Origin: Flagellimonas sp947499585
GTDB lineage: Bacteria; Bacteroidota; Bacteroidia; Flavobacteriales; Flavobacteriaceae
Length of the DNA stretch: 64,000 nucleotides
NCBI RefSeq assembly: GCF_044596045.1
Contig: NZ_CP138995.1
Span: forward strand, 1,798,001 to 1,862,000
Direction: 5' to 3'
In this document: one piece after another, positions 33,945-42,385 of the stretch
Layout: every line of letters starts with the position of its first letter
Numbering within the stretch: position 1 is the stretch's first letter
Notes under the pieces: generated by a model
Seen by the model: only the letters and a program-made list of their open reading frames with translations
Told to the model about the DNA's origin: nothing
Database searches by the model: none
Program-made: the position numbers and the translations under genes

Positions 33945-35360
33945 ATGAAAAAAAAATATGTTTTACTTTTTCTTGCCATATTCCTGTTGCAGCATGGGTT
34001 TTCGCAGCAAATGGTGTTGAAAAAGGGAACAATCTTGGACGCCCTGCCCGTCAATGATTCTGTTCCAGATACTTTCTCTCTTTATTTGCCAACAGACTTT
34101 ACTACAGAAAAAAAGTGGCCACTATTGTTGATATTTGATTTAGAAGGAAAAGAAAAGCAAGCACTTTCAATGTTTGTTCAAGCTGCAGAGCAAGAAGGTT
34201 ATGTGCTTGTTGCGCCTAGAATTTTGGATAGTGTTTCGCTATCCAATAGTATGGTTAAAGCGGGAAAGGTGCTTAACAAGGTGATGAGCATTCTTCCTAT
34301 TCATAGAGGACGTGTGTATTCTGCTGGGGCTGCCTCAAGTGCTCGCTTCGCTAATCTGGTTCCAATTTTTATAAAAAATGTAAAAGGCGTTATTTCCATA
34401 GGTTCTTCTATTGCAAATACTGATTTGTTAAACATTAAACGCGCATTTCATTTTATTGGCATTACAAACAAGAGTGATTACAATTTCACTGAAATGCTTG
34501 CTACCAAAAAGGTTTTGGACAGATTTAGATTTCCAAACCAGGTGCTGTTATATGAAGAACAAAAGGAATGGCCGGATATTAGTTACCTTAAGAGGTCGAT
34601 GCAATTGTTTACATTGAGTGCAATGGCAAAAGGATTCGTAGCAAAAGATTCAGCATATATTGATAAAGCATTCAATGAGGATGTTCTTAAAGCGAACAAA
34701 TTGAAAAATTCTCAGAAACTGCTTTTGGCTGAGCAGTATTTGAGCGAAATGATGTCTATTTATGGCGCACATAAAAATCTGGATTCCCTAAGACAAATTC
34801 AAAAAAGCATTAGAAGGGATCAGCGTTTTAAAACGATGCGAAGAACAGAAAATGCAGCCTTTTTTAAAGAATCCCTGTTAAAAGAAGATTACCAATATTA
34901 TATGGAGGAGGATGTTATCACACATAATTTCAACAATTTAGGTTGGTGGAGTTATCAAAAAAGTGAGATAGATAAGTTTATTTCAGGGAGCAATAGCTAT
35001 GAAAAAGAAATGGGAGTTCGTTTACTTGGCTATATTAATGCTTTGACCGAAGATAATATTGATATTGTAAGGTCCGAAGCTTTAATAGATGAAGATGCGT
35101 TAGCACTCTTATACATGCTAAAGACTATTTTAGAACCTCAGAATTTTGAATTTTATTTGGAGACAATAACCCTAAGTGCAAAAAATGAAGATTTTGGAAC
35201 GGCATTATTTTATTTAGAGGAAGCTTTAAAAAATGGATTTAAAGATGCTGATAGGTTATATAGCTTAGAAGGCACAGCCTTACTTCGGATAACACCAAAA
35301 TTCAATAAGTTGGTCGAACAGTATCTAAAAGATGCTCGTTACGAGATTATTGAGGAATAA
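33945..35360 (+). CDS. Secreted alpha/beta-hydrolase-like protein with degenerate active site
   Basis: A 471-aa exported protein (signal peptide 1-21, HGFSQQ). Residues ~30-235 follow the esterase/PHB-depolymerase type alpha/beta fold: DTFSLYLPTDFTTEKKWPLLLIFD, AEQEGYVLVAPRILD and HRGRVYSAGAASSARFANLVP. At the nucleophile elbow the expected GxSxG reads GAASSA, so classical catalysis may be lost or shifted. The C-terminal half (~240-471) is helical, with TPR-like pairs (FGTALFYLEEALKNGFKDADRLY). The last 14 nt overlap the convergent DJ-1-like gene. Probably a binding or scaffold protein; uncertain. Confidence 0.6.
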   Translation: MKKKYVLLFLAIFLLQHGFSQQMVLKKGTILDALPVNDSVPDTFSLYLPTDFTTEKKWPLLLIFDLEGKEKQALSMFVQAAEQEGYVLVAPRILDSVSLSNSMVKAGKVLNKVMSILPIHRGRVYSAGAASSARFANLVPIFIKNVKGVISIGSSIANTDLLNIKRAFHFIGITNKSDYNFTEMLATKKVLDRFRFPNQVLLYEEQKEWPDISYLKRSMQLFTLSAMAKGFVAKDSAYIDKAFNEDVLKANKLKNSQKLLLAEQYLSEMMSIYGAHKNLDSLRQIQKSIRRDQRFKTMRRTENAAFFKESLLKEDYQYYMEEDVITHNFNNLGWWSYQKSEIDKFISGSNSYEKEMGVRLLGYINALTEDNIDIVRSEALIDEDALALLYMLKTILEPQNFEFYLETITLSAKNEDFGTALFYLEEALKNGFKDADRLYSLEGTALLRITPKFNKLVEQYLKDARYEIIEE

Positions 35361-36084
35361 GTCTTGGAAAACTATTTAGGTCCCAATCAATTACCAATCC
35401 TCCTGCAATGGATTCGGCAATTTCCTTCCCATAAAGATGTTCGCATAGGTATAGGGCCGCTTCAAAACTTTTGGCGCCACCAGCGGAGGTAATAAATTTT
35501 CCATCGTGCACAAAAAGAACACTATCCTTAACTTTTAATTGAGGAAACATAGCTTTGTATTTTTCAATATCGCTTGGAAAAGTTGTAGAAACCACCTGGT
35601 CTAAAATCCCGGCTTTGGCTAAAACAAATGCGCCATCGCAATGTGAGGTAACAAAAAGGGCATTTTCACTCACTTTTTTCACAAAATTAAGCATAGTAGT
35701 ATCCTTTAAGTCTGTATCCAAATGGTGTTCGGCACTGGGGACTACAAGGATGTCGATATTGGGTATAGAATCTTGTGTATAATCAAAATCCGGCAGGATA
35801 CGCACTCCTTCAAAAGAGGTTATGGGTTTCAAAGTATTTGCGACGGTAAAAGTATTCATGGCTTTAATGCCTTCTCTATATTGAGTATGCTGAAAAATAT
35901 CATATGGAGCAGTGAACTCCGTATTGTACACTCCATCCATAATTAGGAATGCTACATTGTATCTGTTAGCCGCTAATTCTGGAAATTCTCTTTGGGTAGT
36001 GTTAAGAATATCTCCAGTCTGTTTTTTATCCATGCAAGAAATTGAAAACATCAAGAATGCTAAAAGAAATATGTTTTTTATCAT
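35347..36084 (-). CDS. DJ-1/PfpI-family lipoprotein
   Basis: A 245-aa class-I glutamine-amidotransferase-like protein with a lipoprotein signal (lipobox SISC, C17). The fold is visible as YNVAFLIMDGVYNTEFTAPYDIF, IDILVVPSAEHH and the elbow FVTSHCDGAFVLAKAG, where the Cys is the usual reactive residue. Location in the envelope is unusual for the superfamily. Relatives include isonitrile hydratases and the sensor part of AraC-type regulators; enzymatic role unknown. It converges on and overlaps the previous gene by 14 nt. Confidence 0.82.
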   Translation of the reverse strand: MIKNIFLLAFLMFSISCMDKKQTGDILNTTQREFPELAANRYNVAFLIMDGVYNTEFTAPYDIFQHTQYREGIKAMNTFTVANTLKPITSFEGVRILPDFDYTQDSIPNIDILVVPSAEHHLDTDLKDTTMLNFVKKVSENALFVTSHCDGAFVLAKAGILDQVVSTTFPSDIEKYKAMFPQLKVKDSVLFVHDGKFITSAGGAKSFEAALYLCEHLYGKEIAESIAGGLVIDWDLNSFPRLIPQ

Positions 36085-36170
36085 TTTGTAAATAATTTAA
36101 ATGCGAGAGCTGTTGCGAAGGTACTATTAAGAATGATTTCCGTTACTTTTACTAGAAATTATTTGAGTAG

Positions 36171-36809
36171 ATGAAATATTCAATATGGACTCTTGTATTC
36201 TTGATATTGGCATGTGGGCCAGATAAAAAATACCATTCTTCAACAACTGGGATTCAGGTTAAATCATCAGCAATAAAAGAAGTAATCAATTTTCAGAAAA
36301 ATTTAAATGCCACTTTCAAAAATCCTGAAACATCTCCTCTCCCTGATAGATATAGAAAGGATTTTGAAGGCTTGGATTTTTTTGAGCCTGACACAAATTA
36401 TATCGTGAGGGCTAAATTTGAGCGAACTCCCGACGCCATTCCATTTTTACTTGCCACCACTACAGACGAGAAAACTGAAGAAGTGGTATATGGAATTGCT
36501 CATTTTCAGCTTAATGGAATTAAACATAAGTTAGAGATATATCAAACCTTGGATTTGATGGATACGGAGGAGTATAAAGACTATCTTTTTCTACCTTTTT
36601 TAGATGAAACTAATGGAACGGAAACTTATGGAGGAGGACGTTATATTGATTTAACCATCCCAGAAGGAGACACTATTTTAATTGATTTCAATAGGGCATA
36701 CAACCCTTATTGTGTTTATAATAAAAAGTACTCCTGCCCTCTAGTGCCAAGGCAAAATTATTTGAGAACTAATATGAGAGCAGGAGTGAAAGCCTTTAAT
36801 AGGGATTAA
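36171..36809 (+). CDS. DUF1684 lipoprotein
   Basis: A 212-aa lipoprotein (lipobox LACG, C15) of the DUF1684 family. Conserved stretches are visible: FARFERTPDAIPF-like start (KFERTPDAIPF), YGGGRYIDLTIPEGDTILIDFNRAYNPYC and YSCPLVPRQNYLRTNMRAGVKAF. The cysteine-containing NPYC...YSCP region is a hallmark. Function unknown. It ends at a bidirectional terminator shared with the porin gene. Confidence 0.88.
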   Translation: MKYSIWTLVFLILACGPDKKYHSSTTGIQVKSSAIKEVINFQKNLNATFKNPETSPLPDRYRKDFEGLDFFEPDTNYIVRAKFERTPDAIPFLLATTTDEKTEEVVYGIAHFQLNGIKHKLEIYQTLDLMDTEEYKDYLFLPFLDETNGTETYGGGRYIDLTIPEGDTILIDFNRAYNPYCVYNKKYSCPLVPRQNYLRTNMRAGVKAFNRD

Positions 36810-36810
36810 A

Positions 36811-36840
36811 AAAGCCTTAATCCCTAAGGAGTAAGGCTTT
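36811..36840. terminator. Bidirectional terminator
   Basis: AAAGCCTTA (36811-36819) and TAAGGCTTT (36832-36840) form a 9-bp stem with a 12-nt loop between convergent genes, just after the DUF1684 stop. Confidence 0.75.
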
Positions 36841-36867
36841 CTATTAGCATTAAAATATTTTTTGGGT

Positions 36868-37941
36868 CTAGAAAGAATAGATAGCGGCAAAAAGAACTGA
36901 AGCTAAACTTGCAGTTGGAGCCAAATCATTATCTATAAAAGAATCTTCAGATGAACTGTCCAATCTGATTTCAGGCTTTAAAATCAAATCGCCAATAGTA
37001 GCACTGCCAGTTAGGGTCAATGCCAATACGCTTGCATCACCATCTGCATCAAATACGCTGCCAATAGCACCAAAAGAATCACTTTCCATAAAGTACTCCC
37101 CACGAAGACCAATAGTAAAGTTTTCAGAAGTTGCATATTGAGGATAAAGGGCTACTCCTGTAAAACTACCGCCATCATCTTCTTGACTAAAGTGAGCGGC
37201 ATTTATTCCCAAGAAAAAATCTTCGCTTACATCAAATCCACCAGTATAATCAATCTCAAACCCACCTTGGCTGTATAAGAAATTCAAGAACTGGCCAGAA
37301 TATCCCAATTGAGCGCCAACTGCATAATCTCCGGTACCATTAAGTTCCGTTAAATCTGTTGGGTTCATAACGGCAAGCATAGCGGACCACTCATTACCTA
37401 AATCAAAGTCGGCTTTTAAACCTGTATGGCTAAAAGGGCCGTATGAAAATAAATAAGAAGTACTATAGTTGAAATTAGCTGCAGGAGAAATTACCTCATA
37501 CCCCAAAAAAGTATTGAAATTTCCAAAAGTCAACGTTACTGCATCACTTACATTCCAGTATACATATAATTGGTTAAGAATCTCACCGGTTCCTCCACCA
37601 GCAGAGTTCAAGTATTGTGGTGAGTTAAATGTGGCGTCTGATCCTCTTGGTCCAAAAACCAAATCAGCTACAAATCCAACTTTTTCACCTTCATAAGCTG
37701 CAATCACATTGGCCATACCTAGAGAAAATCCATCCAAATTTGCAAATGAAGACCCAGGTGCTATAGCGTCTTCGCCATTGGGAGCGGTAAGGTTGGTTCT
37801 GTAATATGCATCAACAGTTCCGCTAAATTCAAACTTTGGTTTTGCTTCTTCTTCCTCTTGCCCAAAAGCAGTTAGAGATACTAAGGCCAAAGCTGCAAAA
37901 GCTAAATTTTTTACGTATTTTGTGTTTATAATCGTTTTCAT
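36868..37941 (-). CDS. Outer-membrane porin-like beta-barrel (BBP2 type)
   Basis: A 357-aa outer-membrane protein. A signal peptide (1-28, ending AFGQ) is followed by an acidic stretch EEEEAKPKFEFSGTVDAYYRTNL and repeated amphipathic strands (KVGFVADLVFGPRG, AVTLTFGNFNTFLGYEVISP, NYSTSYLFSYGPFSHTGLKAD), ending in aromatic FAAIYSF. It matches the putative beta-barrel porin family seen beside Bacteroidota ammonium transporters. It lies downstream of PII-amt on the same strand after a terminator, suggesting a role in outer-membrane entry of ammonium or another small nitrogen compound; inferred from position. Confidence 0.8.
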   Translation of the reverse strand: MKTIINTKYVKNLAFAALALVSLTAFGQEEEEAKPKFEFSGTVDAYYRTNLTAPNGEDAIAPGSSFANLDGFSLGMANVIAAYEGEKVGFVADLVFGPRGSDATFNSPQYLNSAGGGTGEILNQLYVYWNVSDAVTLTFGNFNTFLGYEVISPAANFNYSTSYLFSYGPFSHTGLKADFDLGNEWSAMLAVMNPTDLTELNGTGDYAVGAQLGYSGQFLNFLYSQGGFEIDYTGGFDVSEDFFLGINAAHFSQEDDGGSFTGVALYPQYATSENFTIGLRGEYFMESDSFGAIGSVFDADGDASVLALTLTGSATIGDLILKPEIRLDSSSEDSFIDNDLAPTASLASVLFAAIYSF

Positions 37942-37960
37942 ATCTTAATTATTTTAGGTG

Positions 37961-37975
37961 TTCTCTATTAGAGAA
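37961..37975 (-). promoter_or_regulatory. Small palindrome upstream of the porin gene
   Basis: TTCTCTA-T-TAGAGAA is a perfect 15-nt palindrome 20 nt before the porin ATG. It could be a short mRNA hairpin or an operator half-pair; no regulator is assigned. Confidence 0.3.
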
Positions 37976-38021
37976 ACATTTAATTTTAATTGTAGAGTTT
38001 TGTAATTTGAAAAGGTTATAT

Positions 38022-38049
38022 AACGGAGCGTTCTGCCAAACGCTCCGTT
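38022..38049. terminator. Terminator-like hairpin between amt and porin
   Basis: AACGGAGCGTT (38022-38032) and AACGCTCCGTT (38039-38049) form an 11-bp stem with a 6-nt loop, 12 nt after the amt stop. It would separate or attenuate the porin transcript from the PII-amt transcript. Confidence 0.75.
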
Positions 38050-38061
38050 TCCTTTTTTGTA

Positions 38062-39318
38062 TTAGTGTTGATTCATTCTAAAATCAGCGTAAGCATCCAT
38101 TCCATGTTCATGGATGTCTAAACCTTCCAATTCTTCTTCTTCGGAAACCCTTAGACCTGAAACTTTCTTAATGGTGAAGAGGATGATAAATGCACTGAGG
38201 GAGCAGAACGTTGCTGCTGCACCTACACCTGCCAATTGCACTAAAAATTGGTCCATACCTGCAAGTCCTCCAAATATACCAACAGCTAGTGTACCCCAGA
38301 TACCACAGATTAAATGTACTGCTACGGCACCTACGGGATCATCAAGCTTAAGTTTATCAATAAGGGCGACACCAAATACAATGATAACCCCAGCTAGAAG
38401 TCCAATAATTACTGCTTCATTTGGTGACATTTGGTCTGCACCAGCGGTAATACCTACCAATCCTCCAAGAATACCATTCAAGAACATGGTTAGGTCAAAG
38501 TTTTTGTATTTGATCCATGAGGTTAAGAATGCTGACACTCCACCTGCCGCGGCAGCTAAACAAGTAGTTACTAAAACGAGTGAGGTGCCCGCTGGGTCTC
38601 CTGAAAGTACAGAACCACCGTTAAAACCAAACCACCCTAGCCAAAGTATTAGCACCCCTGCTGCTGCAAAAGGTAAATTATGACCCGGTATGGCCTTGGC
38701 TTTACCGTCTTCGCCAAATTTTCCAATTCTTGCACCTAAAAGATAGATAGCAATCAAAGCGCCCCATCCACCTACAGAGTGAACCAATGTAGAGCCTGCA
38801 AAGTCATAGAAACCTTCAGCTTCACCATAAGAAAGTGAAGAAAGGAATCCGCTTCCCCATTGCCATGAACCTACTATTGGGTAAACAAGGCCTACATATA
38901 TTAAGGTGAAAATCATAAAAGCTCCAAGTTTAATCCGTTCTGCTACCGCACCAGAAACAATAGTTGCTGCTGTCGCTGCGAACATTCCTTGGAATAAGAA
39001 ATCTGTCCACCAAGTATAGCCTCCACTTGCATAATCTGGGGTCATTCCGCCCTCAGGGGCTGCAATTCCAAATCCTGCAAACTTGAAGAAACCTAAGTCT
39101 CCATCTTCAAAACCTGGGTACATTAGATTAAAGCCTCCAATATAATAGAGTAATAATCCAACACATATTATAAATACATTCTTAAATAAAATATTTACGG
39201 TATTCTTTTGTCTGGTAAGACCAATCTCTAAGAAAGAGAATCCTAAGTGCATAAAAAACACTAGGGCGGTACAAACCATCATCCATATGTTATTTGCTGT
39301 AAACAATCCTGCGTCCAT
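38062..39318 (-). CDS. amt: Ammonium transporter
   Basis: A 418-aa Amt/Rh channel with 11 predicted membrane helices that conducts ammonium/ammonia into the cytoplasm. Family stretches: MVCTALVFFMHLGFSFLEIGLTRQKN, YASGGYTWWTDFLFQGMFAATAATIVSGAVAERI with the Phe gate region, FAGSTLVHSVGGWGALI with the first conserved His, and AVAVHLICGIWGTLAVGIFGG with the second. The Asp/His pore signature is intact. It is encoded 31 nt downstream of the PII gene, the classical glnK-amtB pairing, and its cytoplasmic tail is short. Confidence 0.96.
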   Translation of the reverse strand: MDAGLFTANNIWMMVCTALVFFMHLGFSFLEIGLTRQKNTVNILFKNVFIICVGLLLYYIGGFNLMYPGFEDGDLGFFKFAGFGIAAPEGGMTPDYASGGYTWWTDFLFQGMFAATAATIVSGAVAERIKLGAFMIFTLIYVGLVYPIVGSWQWGSGFLSSLSYGEAEGFYDFAGSTLVHSVGGWGALIAIYLLGARIGKFGEDGKAKAIPGHNLPFAAAGVLILWLGWFGFNGGSVLSGDPAGTSLVLVTTCLAAAAGGVSAFLTSWIKYKNFDLTMFLNGILGGLVGITAGADQMSPNEAVIIGLLAGVIIVFGVALIDKLKLDDPVGAVAVHLICGIWGTLAVGIFGGLAGMDQFLVQLAGVGAAATFCSLSAFIILFTIKKVSGLRVSEEEELEGLDIHEHGMDAYADFRMNQH

Positions 39319-39349
39319 AATCTTTAAATATTGATAGTTAGTTTAGTTG

Positions 39350-39688
39350 TTAGTTTATTCCGGCACTTCCGCTTTCCTTGGTTCTTACCCTGTAGGCTTC
39401 TATAACATCAGAAACAAAGATTTTTCCATCTCCTACGTTTCCTGTGGAAGCGGAATTCAATAAAGTTTCTACTGTGCGTTCCAAGAAGTCATCTGATACT
39501 ACAATGACCAAGTACCTTCTTTGTATATCTGAAGTGCTATATGAAATACCACGATATACATGCCCTTGTTTTTCATTACCAACTCCGGTTACATCCCAGT
39601 AACTGAAGAAGTTTACCTCAATTTCATGAAGCGCTTTTTTCACCTCATCAAATTTGGATTTTCTAATAATTGCCTCGACTTTTTTCAT
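39350..39688 (-). CDS. PII nitrogen-regulatory protein
   Basis: A 112-aa PII (GlnB/GlnK) trimer subunit sensing ATP/ADP and 2-oxoglutarate, here likely blocking the adjacent Amt. The N-terminus KKVEAIIRKSKFDEVKKAL and the C-terminal signature STGNVGDGKIFVSDVIEAYRVRT are clear. The T-loop (about 37-58, GNEKQGHVYRGISYSTSDIQ) retains the Tyr equivalent to the uridylylation site but is otherwise unlike proteobacterial T-loops, so modification is uncertain. Coupled with amt in an operon. Confidence 0.93.
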   Translation of the reverse strand: MKKVEAIIRKSKFDEVKKALHEIEVNFFSYWDVTGVGNEKQGHVYRGISYSTSDIQRRYLVIVVSDDFLERTVETLLNSASTGNVGDGKIFVSDVIEAYRVRTKESGSAGIN

Positions 39689-39785
39689 AATTAAGTAGTT
39701 AATTGATGCGCCAAATATATGTTAATTCAATAAAGACCATCTATAAATGGAGGCTATCATCTTTATTTTTATGTTTAAAAAAGAA

Positions 39786-39809
39786 ATACCCCTATTTTTT
39801 TAGGGGTAT
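39786..39809. promoter_or_regulatory. Hairpin upstream of the PII-amt operon
   Basis: ATACCCCTA (39786-39794) and TAGGGGTAT (39801-39809) with a TTTTTT loop lie 98 nt before the PII start and 148 nt after the crcB stop. It may be a crcB terminator remnant or an operator for PII-amt. Confidence 0.4.
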
Positions 39810-39870
39810 GTGATTTTAAATATACTTTTATTAAATATTTAATGATTTTTTCTTAACATGACCATTACAT

Positions 39871-39910
39871 ATCAACGATTTAAAGTGAAAATCATCGATT
39901 TAAATGAAAA
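39871..39910. repeat. Two tandem 20-bp imperfect direct repeats upstream of PII-amt
   Basis: ATCAACGATTTAAAGTGAAA is followed directly by ATCATCGATTTAAATGAAAA. The two copies share ATCAnCGATTTAAA and a purine-rich tail. Two helical turns separate equivalent bases, as expected for a dimeric or tandem regulator binding site. It lies between the PII promoter side and crcB. Confidence 0.55.
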
Positions 39911-39956
39911 ATGTTTAATAAATAACAAAAAGAAATAAGAAAAATTGATTTTGTAA

Positions 39957-40331
39957 CTACTCTCCTAGTTTTGAGAGCCATATGCCTAAAGCAACAGCTA
40001 GAACGCCTACTACAATACTGGCAATGGTGTAAACGGAAAAATGAAAAAGCTCACTATTTTTTAATAGACTGTGCTTTTCAAACGCAAATGCGGAAAAAGT
40101 TGTGAATCCTCCACAAAAACCAGTTGCTAGGAAAAGGGTACTGTTAATTGAAAGTAAATTATTTCGTGAAGATAGGCCCAGAATAATGCCAATAAGCAGA
40201 CAACCAGCAATGTTGACTAAAAAGGTACCTAAGAAAAAATTTTGAAGTAAAATATTTAGAGGTTTTGAGATAACATAGCGAAGAACGCTACCTAATCCAC
40301 CGCCTAAAAAAACGAGAAAAGCCTGCTTCAT
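39957..40331 (-). CDS. crcB: Fluoride channel CrcB/Fluc
   Basis: A 124-aa four-helix inner-membrane fluoride exporter that works as an antiparallel dimer. Diagnostic stretches: GGGLGSVLRYVIS, GTFLVNIAGCLLIGIILG with the pore Asn, and GFCGGFTTFSAFAFE with the Phe-box and the central sodium site. No fluoride riboswitch was recognised upstream; instead a 59-aa membrane-peptide gene ends 16 nt before its start on the same strand and is likely cotranscribed. Confidence 0.95.
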   Translation of the reverse strand: MKQAFLVFLGGGLGSVLRYVISKPLNILLQNFFLGTFLVNIAGCLLIGIILGLSSRNNLLSINSTLFLATGFCGGFTTFSAFAFEKHSLLKNSELFHFSVYTIASIVVGVLAVALGIWLSKLGE

Positions 40332-40347
40332 ACCCTAAAGGTACAAA

Positions 40348-40527
40348 CTATACAGCTTTTTTGTATTCGGTTTCGGAGGGTTCGTTGGGGAAAATTTTTG
40401 TAATTGAAGTCTCCGAGATTTTTTGAATTGGTTTTCTAGACCTTTCCTTGGTTCCATTAACACTGAAAATTAATAGAATTGCATTAACCGCAAGCAAAAT
40501 GAATAGAAGTGTGAAAAATGTTGTCAT
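40348..40527 (-). CDS. 59-aa single-helix membrane protein of the TFF/SVN micropeptide family
   Basis: Translation of 40527-40348 gives 59 residues beginning MTTFFTLLFILLAVN, one membrane helix, then SVNG and a hydrophilic Lys/Glu/Ser-rich tail of about 35 residues. The helix region aligns without gaps to the two micropeptides at 57 kb: shared pattern MxTFF..L..LL..N..LL..SVN. A TTTTGTTTAA stretch lies ~20 nt upstream of the start (minus strand), followed by an AT-rich leader. It ends 16 nt before crcB. Conservation of the pattern in three loci argues it is a real gene; function unknown. Confidence 0.75.
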   Translation of the reverse strand: MTTFFTLLFILLAVNAILLIFSVNGTKERSRKPIQKISETSITKIFPNEPSETEYKKAV

Positions 40528-40641
40528 TTGAATATGCTAAACTAATGTTAAACAAAAGTACGTCTTTTCCTATAGTATACGAGTTGCACTCTGATTAAAG
40601 TTGTAAAACTTTTATTTTTTGTGGTGAAGTCAATGTTCTTG

Positions 40642-40830
40642 TTAATTTTTAAGAAAGTATTTAATCAAGAACAAAATAATTACGAATGTGATAAAAGAAA
40701 TTAAAACCCACTTTACTCCTTTGTAATTTTTTTTGTGCATGTTTTTGTCCTTGCGGTATGATAGGGCTATGATTACTATAAAAACTACAACGAAAAGTGC
40801 TGCAAAAATTAATTGTCCTGTGCTGAACAT
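40642..40830 (-). CDS. Small two-helix membrane protein (62 aa)
   Basis: A 62-aa protein with an N-terminal helix (QLIFAALFVVVFIVIIALSY), a basic cytoplasmic-type loop (RKDKNMHKKNYKG) and a second helix (WVLISFITFVIILFLIKYF). Charge pattern and clean composition suggest a real membrane protein. It is upstream of and on the same strand as the 59-aa peptide and crcB (114 nt gap). Function unknown. Confidence 0.65.
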   Translation of the reverse strand: MFSTGQLIFAALFVVVFIVIIALSYRKDKNMHKKNYKGVKWVLISFITFVIILFLIKYFLKN

Positions 40831-40870
40831 ATTTTTTATTTTTATGCAAAGCTAAATCAATTCAAGTGTA

Positions 40871-41257
40871 ATGGAAAGTAAAATAAAGGCGGTGGAGTTA
40901 TTCCACAATTCTTTTGGTCTAGGTGTTTTAAAAGAACCAAAAGCCAATTTGGGAGAAGCAAAGAATCAATTGCGGTTCAATCTTATGGATGAAGAGAATA
41001 AGGAATATTTAGAAGCTGCCAATGACGGTGACTTGGTTGAGGTCGCCGACGCCTTGGGTGATATGCTGTATATACTTTGTGGAACCATTTTGGAGCATGG
41101 AATGCAATACAAAATTGAAGAGGTCTTTGAAGAAATCCAACGAAGCAATATGAGTAAGTTGGGATCAGACGGTAATCCTATTTATAGAGAAGATGGGAAA
41201 GTACTTAAAGGGCCTAACTATTTTAAACCAAATATTCAAGGAGTTTTAGACAAATAA
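40871..41257 (+). CDS. MazG-like nucleoside triphosphate pyrophosphohydrolase
   Basis: A 128-aa all-alpha NTP pyrophosphohydrolase. The metal-binding pattern is seen as LMDEENKEYLEAANDGDLVEVADALGDMLYIL, with the EExxE-like DEENKE and the ExxD-type EVADALGD. The family hydrolyses NTPs or dNTPs to NMP and PPi, or acts in histidine synthesis (HisE); the surrounding genes do not point to a pathway. Ends in a clear terminator. Confidence 0.82.
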   Translation: MESKIKAVELFHNSFGLGVLKEPKANLGEAKNQLRFNLMDEENKEYLEAANDGDLVEVADALGDMLYILCGTILEHGMQYKIEEVFEEIQRSNMSKLGSDGNPIYREDGKVLKGPNYFKPNIQGVLDK

Positions 41258-41282
41258 AAAAGCGCCGTAAAGGCGCTTTTTT
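41256..41282. terminator. Bidirectional intrinsic terminator
   Basis: AAAAAAGCGCC (41256-41266) and GGCGCTTTTTT (41272-41282) with a 5-nt loop, between the convergent MazG-like gene and ilvE. Confidence 0.92.
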
Positions 41283-41284
41283 GT

Positions 41285-42343
41285 TTACTGTACTTTAAAT
41301 CTCCAGCCAAATTTATCTTCAGCTCTATTATATTGAATATCGGTAATTCGTTTTTTAAGTCTAGATGCGTAGCTGTCTGTCAATTCTGGCAAATCAAAGT
41401 CAGTGTCCTTATAGCCAAAAGAAGCTATTGGCGATACCACGGCAGCGGTGCCAGCACCAAACATTTCTTTTAATGTTCCTGCTTTAGCCGCTTCTACAAC
41501 TTCAGTAACGGATATTTTACGGACTTCAGTAACAATACCTTCATCTTTTGCTATATCCAAAATACTTTTACGAGTAATACCGTCAAGTATACGATCACTG
41601 GTAGGTCCAGTTATTAAGGTGTCATTTATCCGAATAAAAATATTCATGGCACCAGCTTCTTCTATGTACTCATGCTCATTGTCATCTGTCCAAATAACCT
41701 GATTGTACCCTTTTTCAATGGCCAATTGGGTTGGATAAAATTGTCCAGCATAATTCCCCCCAGCCTTGGCATATCCTACACCACCGTTGGCAGCCCTAGA
41801 ATAGTTCTCCTCTATTAACACTTTTACTTTGCCTGAAAAATATGCGCCAGATGGAGCACAGGCAATAATGAACTTGTACTCATCTGCGGGTGAGGCATGG
41901 AAACCTGTTCCCGAGGCTAAAATAAACGGGCGAATATATAAAGAGCTTCCTGGGTTTTGTGGAATCCAATCTTTCTCAACTTGCAAAAGCGTGGTGAGCC
42001 CTTCCATAAAATATTCTTCAGGAAGTTCTGGTATAGCTATACGCTTGGCAGATTTGTTCAAACGTTTAAAATTTTCTAACGGTCTAAATAGCCAAACACT
42101 ACCTTCATCATCTTTGTAGGCTTTCATTCCTTCAAAAATGGATTGTCCGTAATGAAAGATTTTTGCGGAAGGATCCAGGGTTAAAGGTTGGTAAGGAACA
42201 ACCTTGGGAGTTTTCCATTCGCCATCTTTATAATCACATACGAGCATGTGATCAGTATAAATACTTCCAAAAGAAAGATTATCAAAATCTACATCTTTAA
42301 TTTTGGAGGTCTTTGCCTTTTCTACCGTCAAGGTGTTTGTCAT
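41285..42343 (-). CDS. ilvE: Branched-chain amino-acid aminotransferase
   Basis: PLP-dependent fold-type IV transaminase for Val, Leu and Ile. Clear stretches: FGSIYTDHMLVCDY, FHYGQSIFEGMKAY, LYIRPFILASG, the lysine region GYAKAGGNYAGQFYPTQLAIEKGY, and EEAGAMNIFI plus GPTSDRILDGITR for cofactor phosphate binding. I place the start at ATG 42343 (352 aa); ATG 42352 and ATG 42385 are alternatives. The 42385 start adds 14 non-family residues and abuts a 19-bp palindrome, which argues against it. Monocistronic, divergent from mnmD. Confidence 0.93.
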   Translation of the reverse strand: MTNTLTVEKAKTSKIKDVDFDNLSFGSIYTDHMLVCDYKDGEWKTPKVVPYQPLTLDPSAKIFHYGQSIFEGMKAYKDDEGSVWLFRPLENFKRLNKSAKRIAIPELPEEYFMEGLTTLLQVEKDWIPQNPGSSLYIRPFILASGTGFHASPADEYKFIIACAPSGAYFSGKVKVLIEENYSRAANGGVGYAKAGGNYAGQFYPTQLAIEKGYNQVIWTDDNEHEYIEEAGAMNIFIRINDTLITGPTSDRILDGITRKSILDIAKDEGIVTEVRKISVTEVVEAAKAGTLKEMFGAGTAAVVSPIASFGYKDTDFDLPELTDSYASRLKKRITDIQYNRAEDKFGWRFKVQ

Positions 42344-42385
42344 TGTTCCCATGCTAAAAGAATTTGAACCGATAAAATTAAACAA

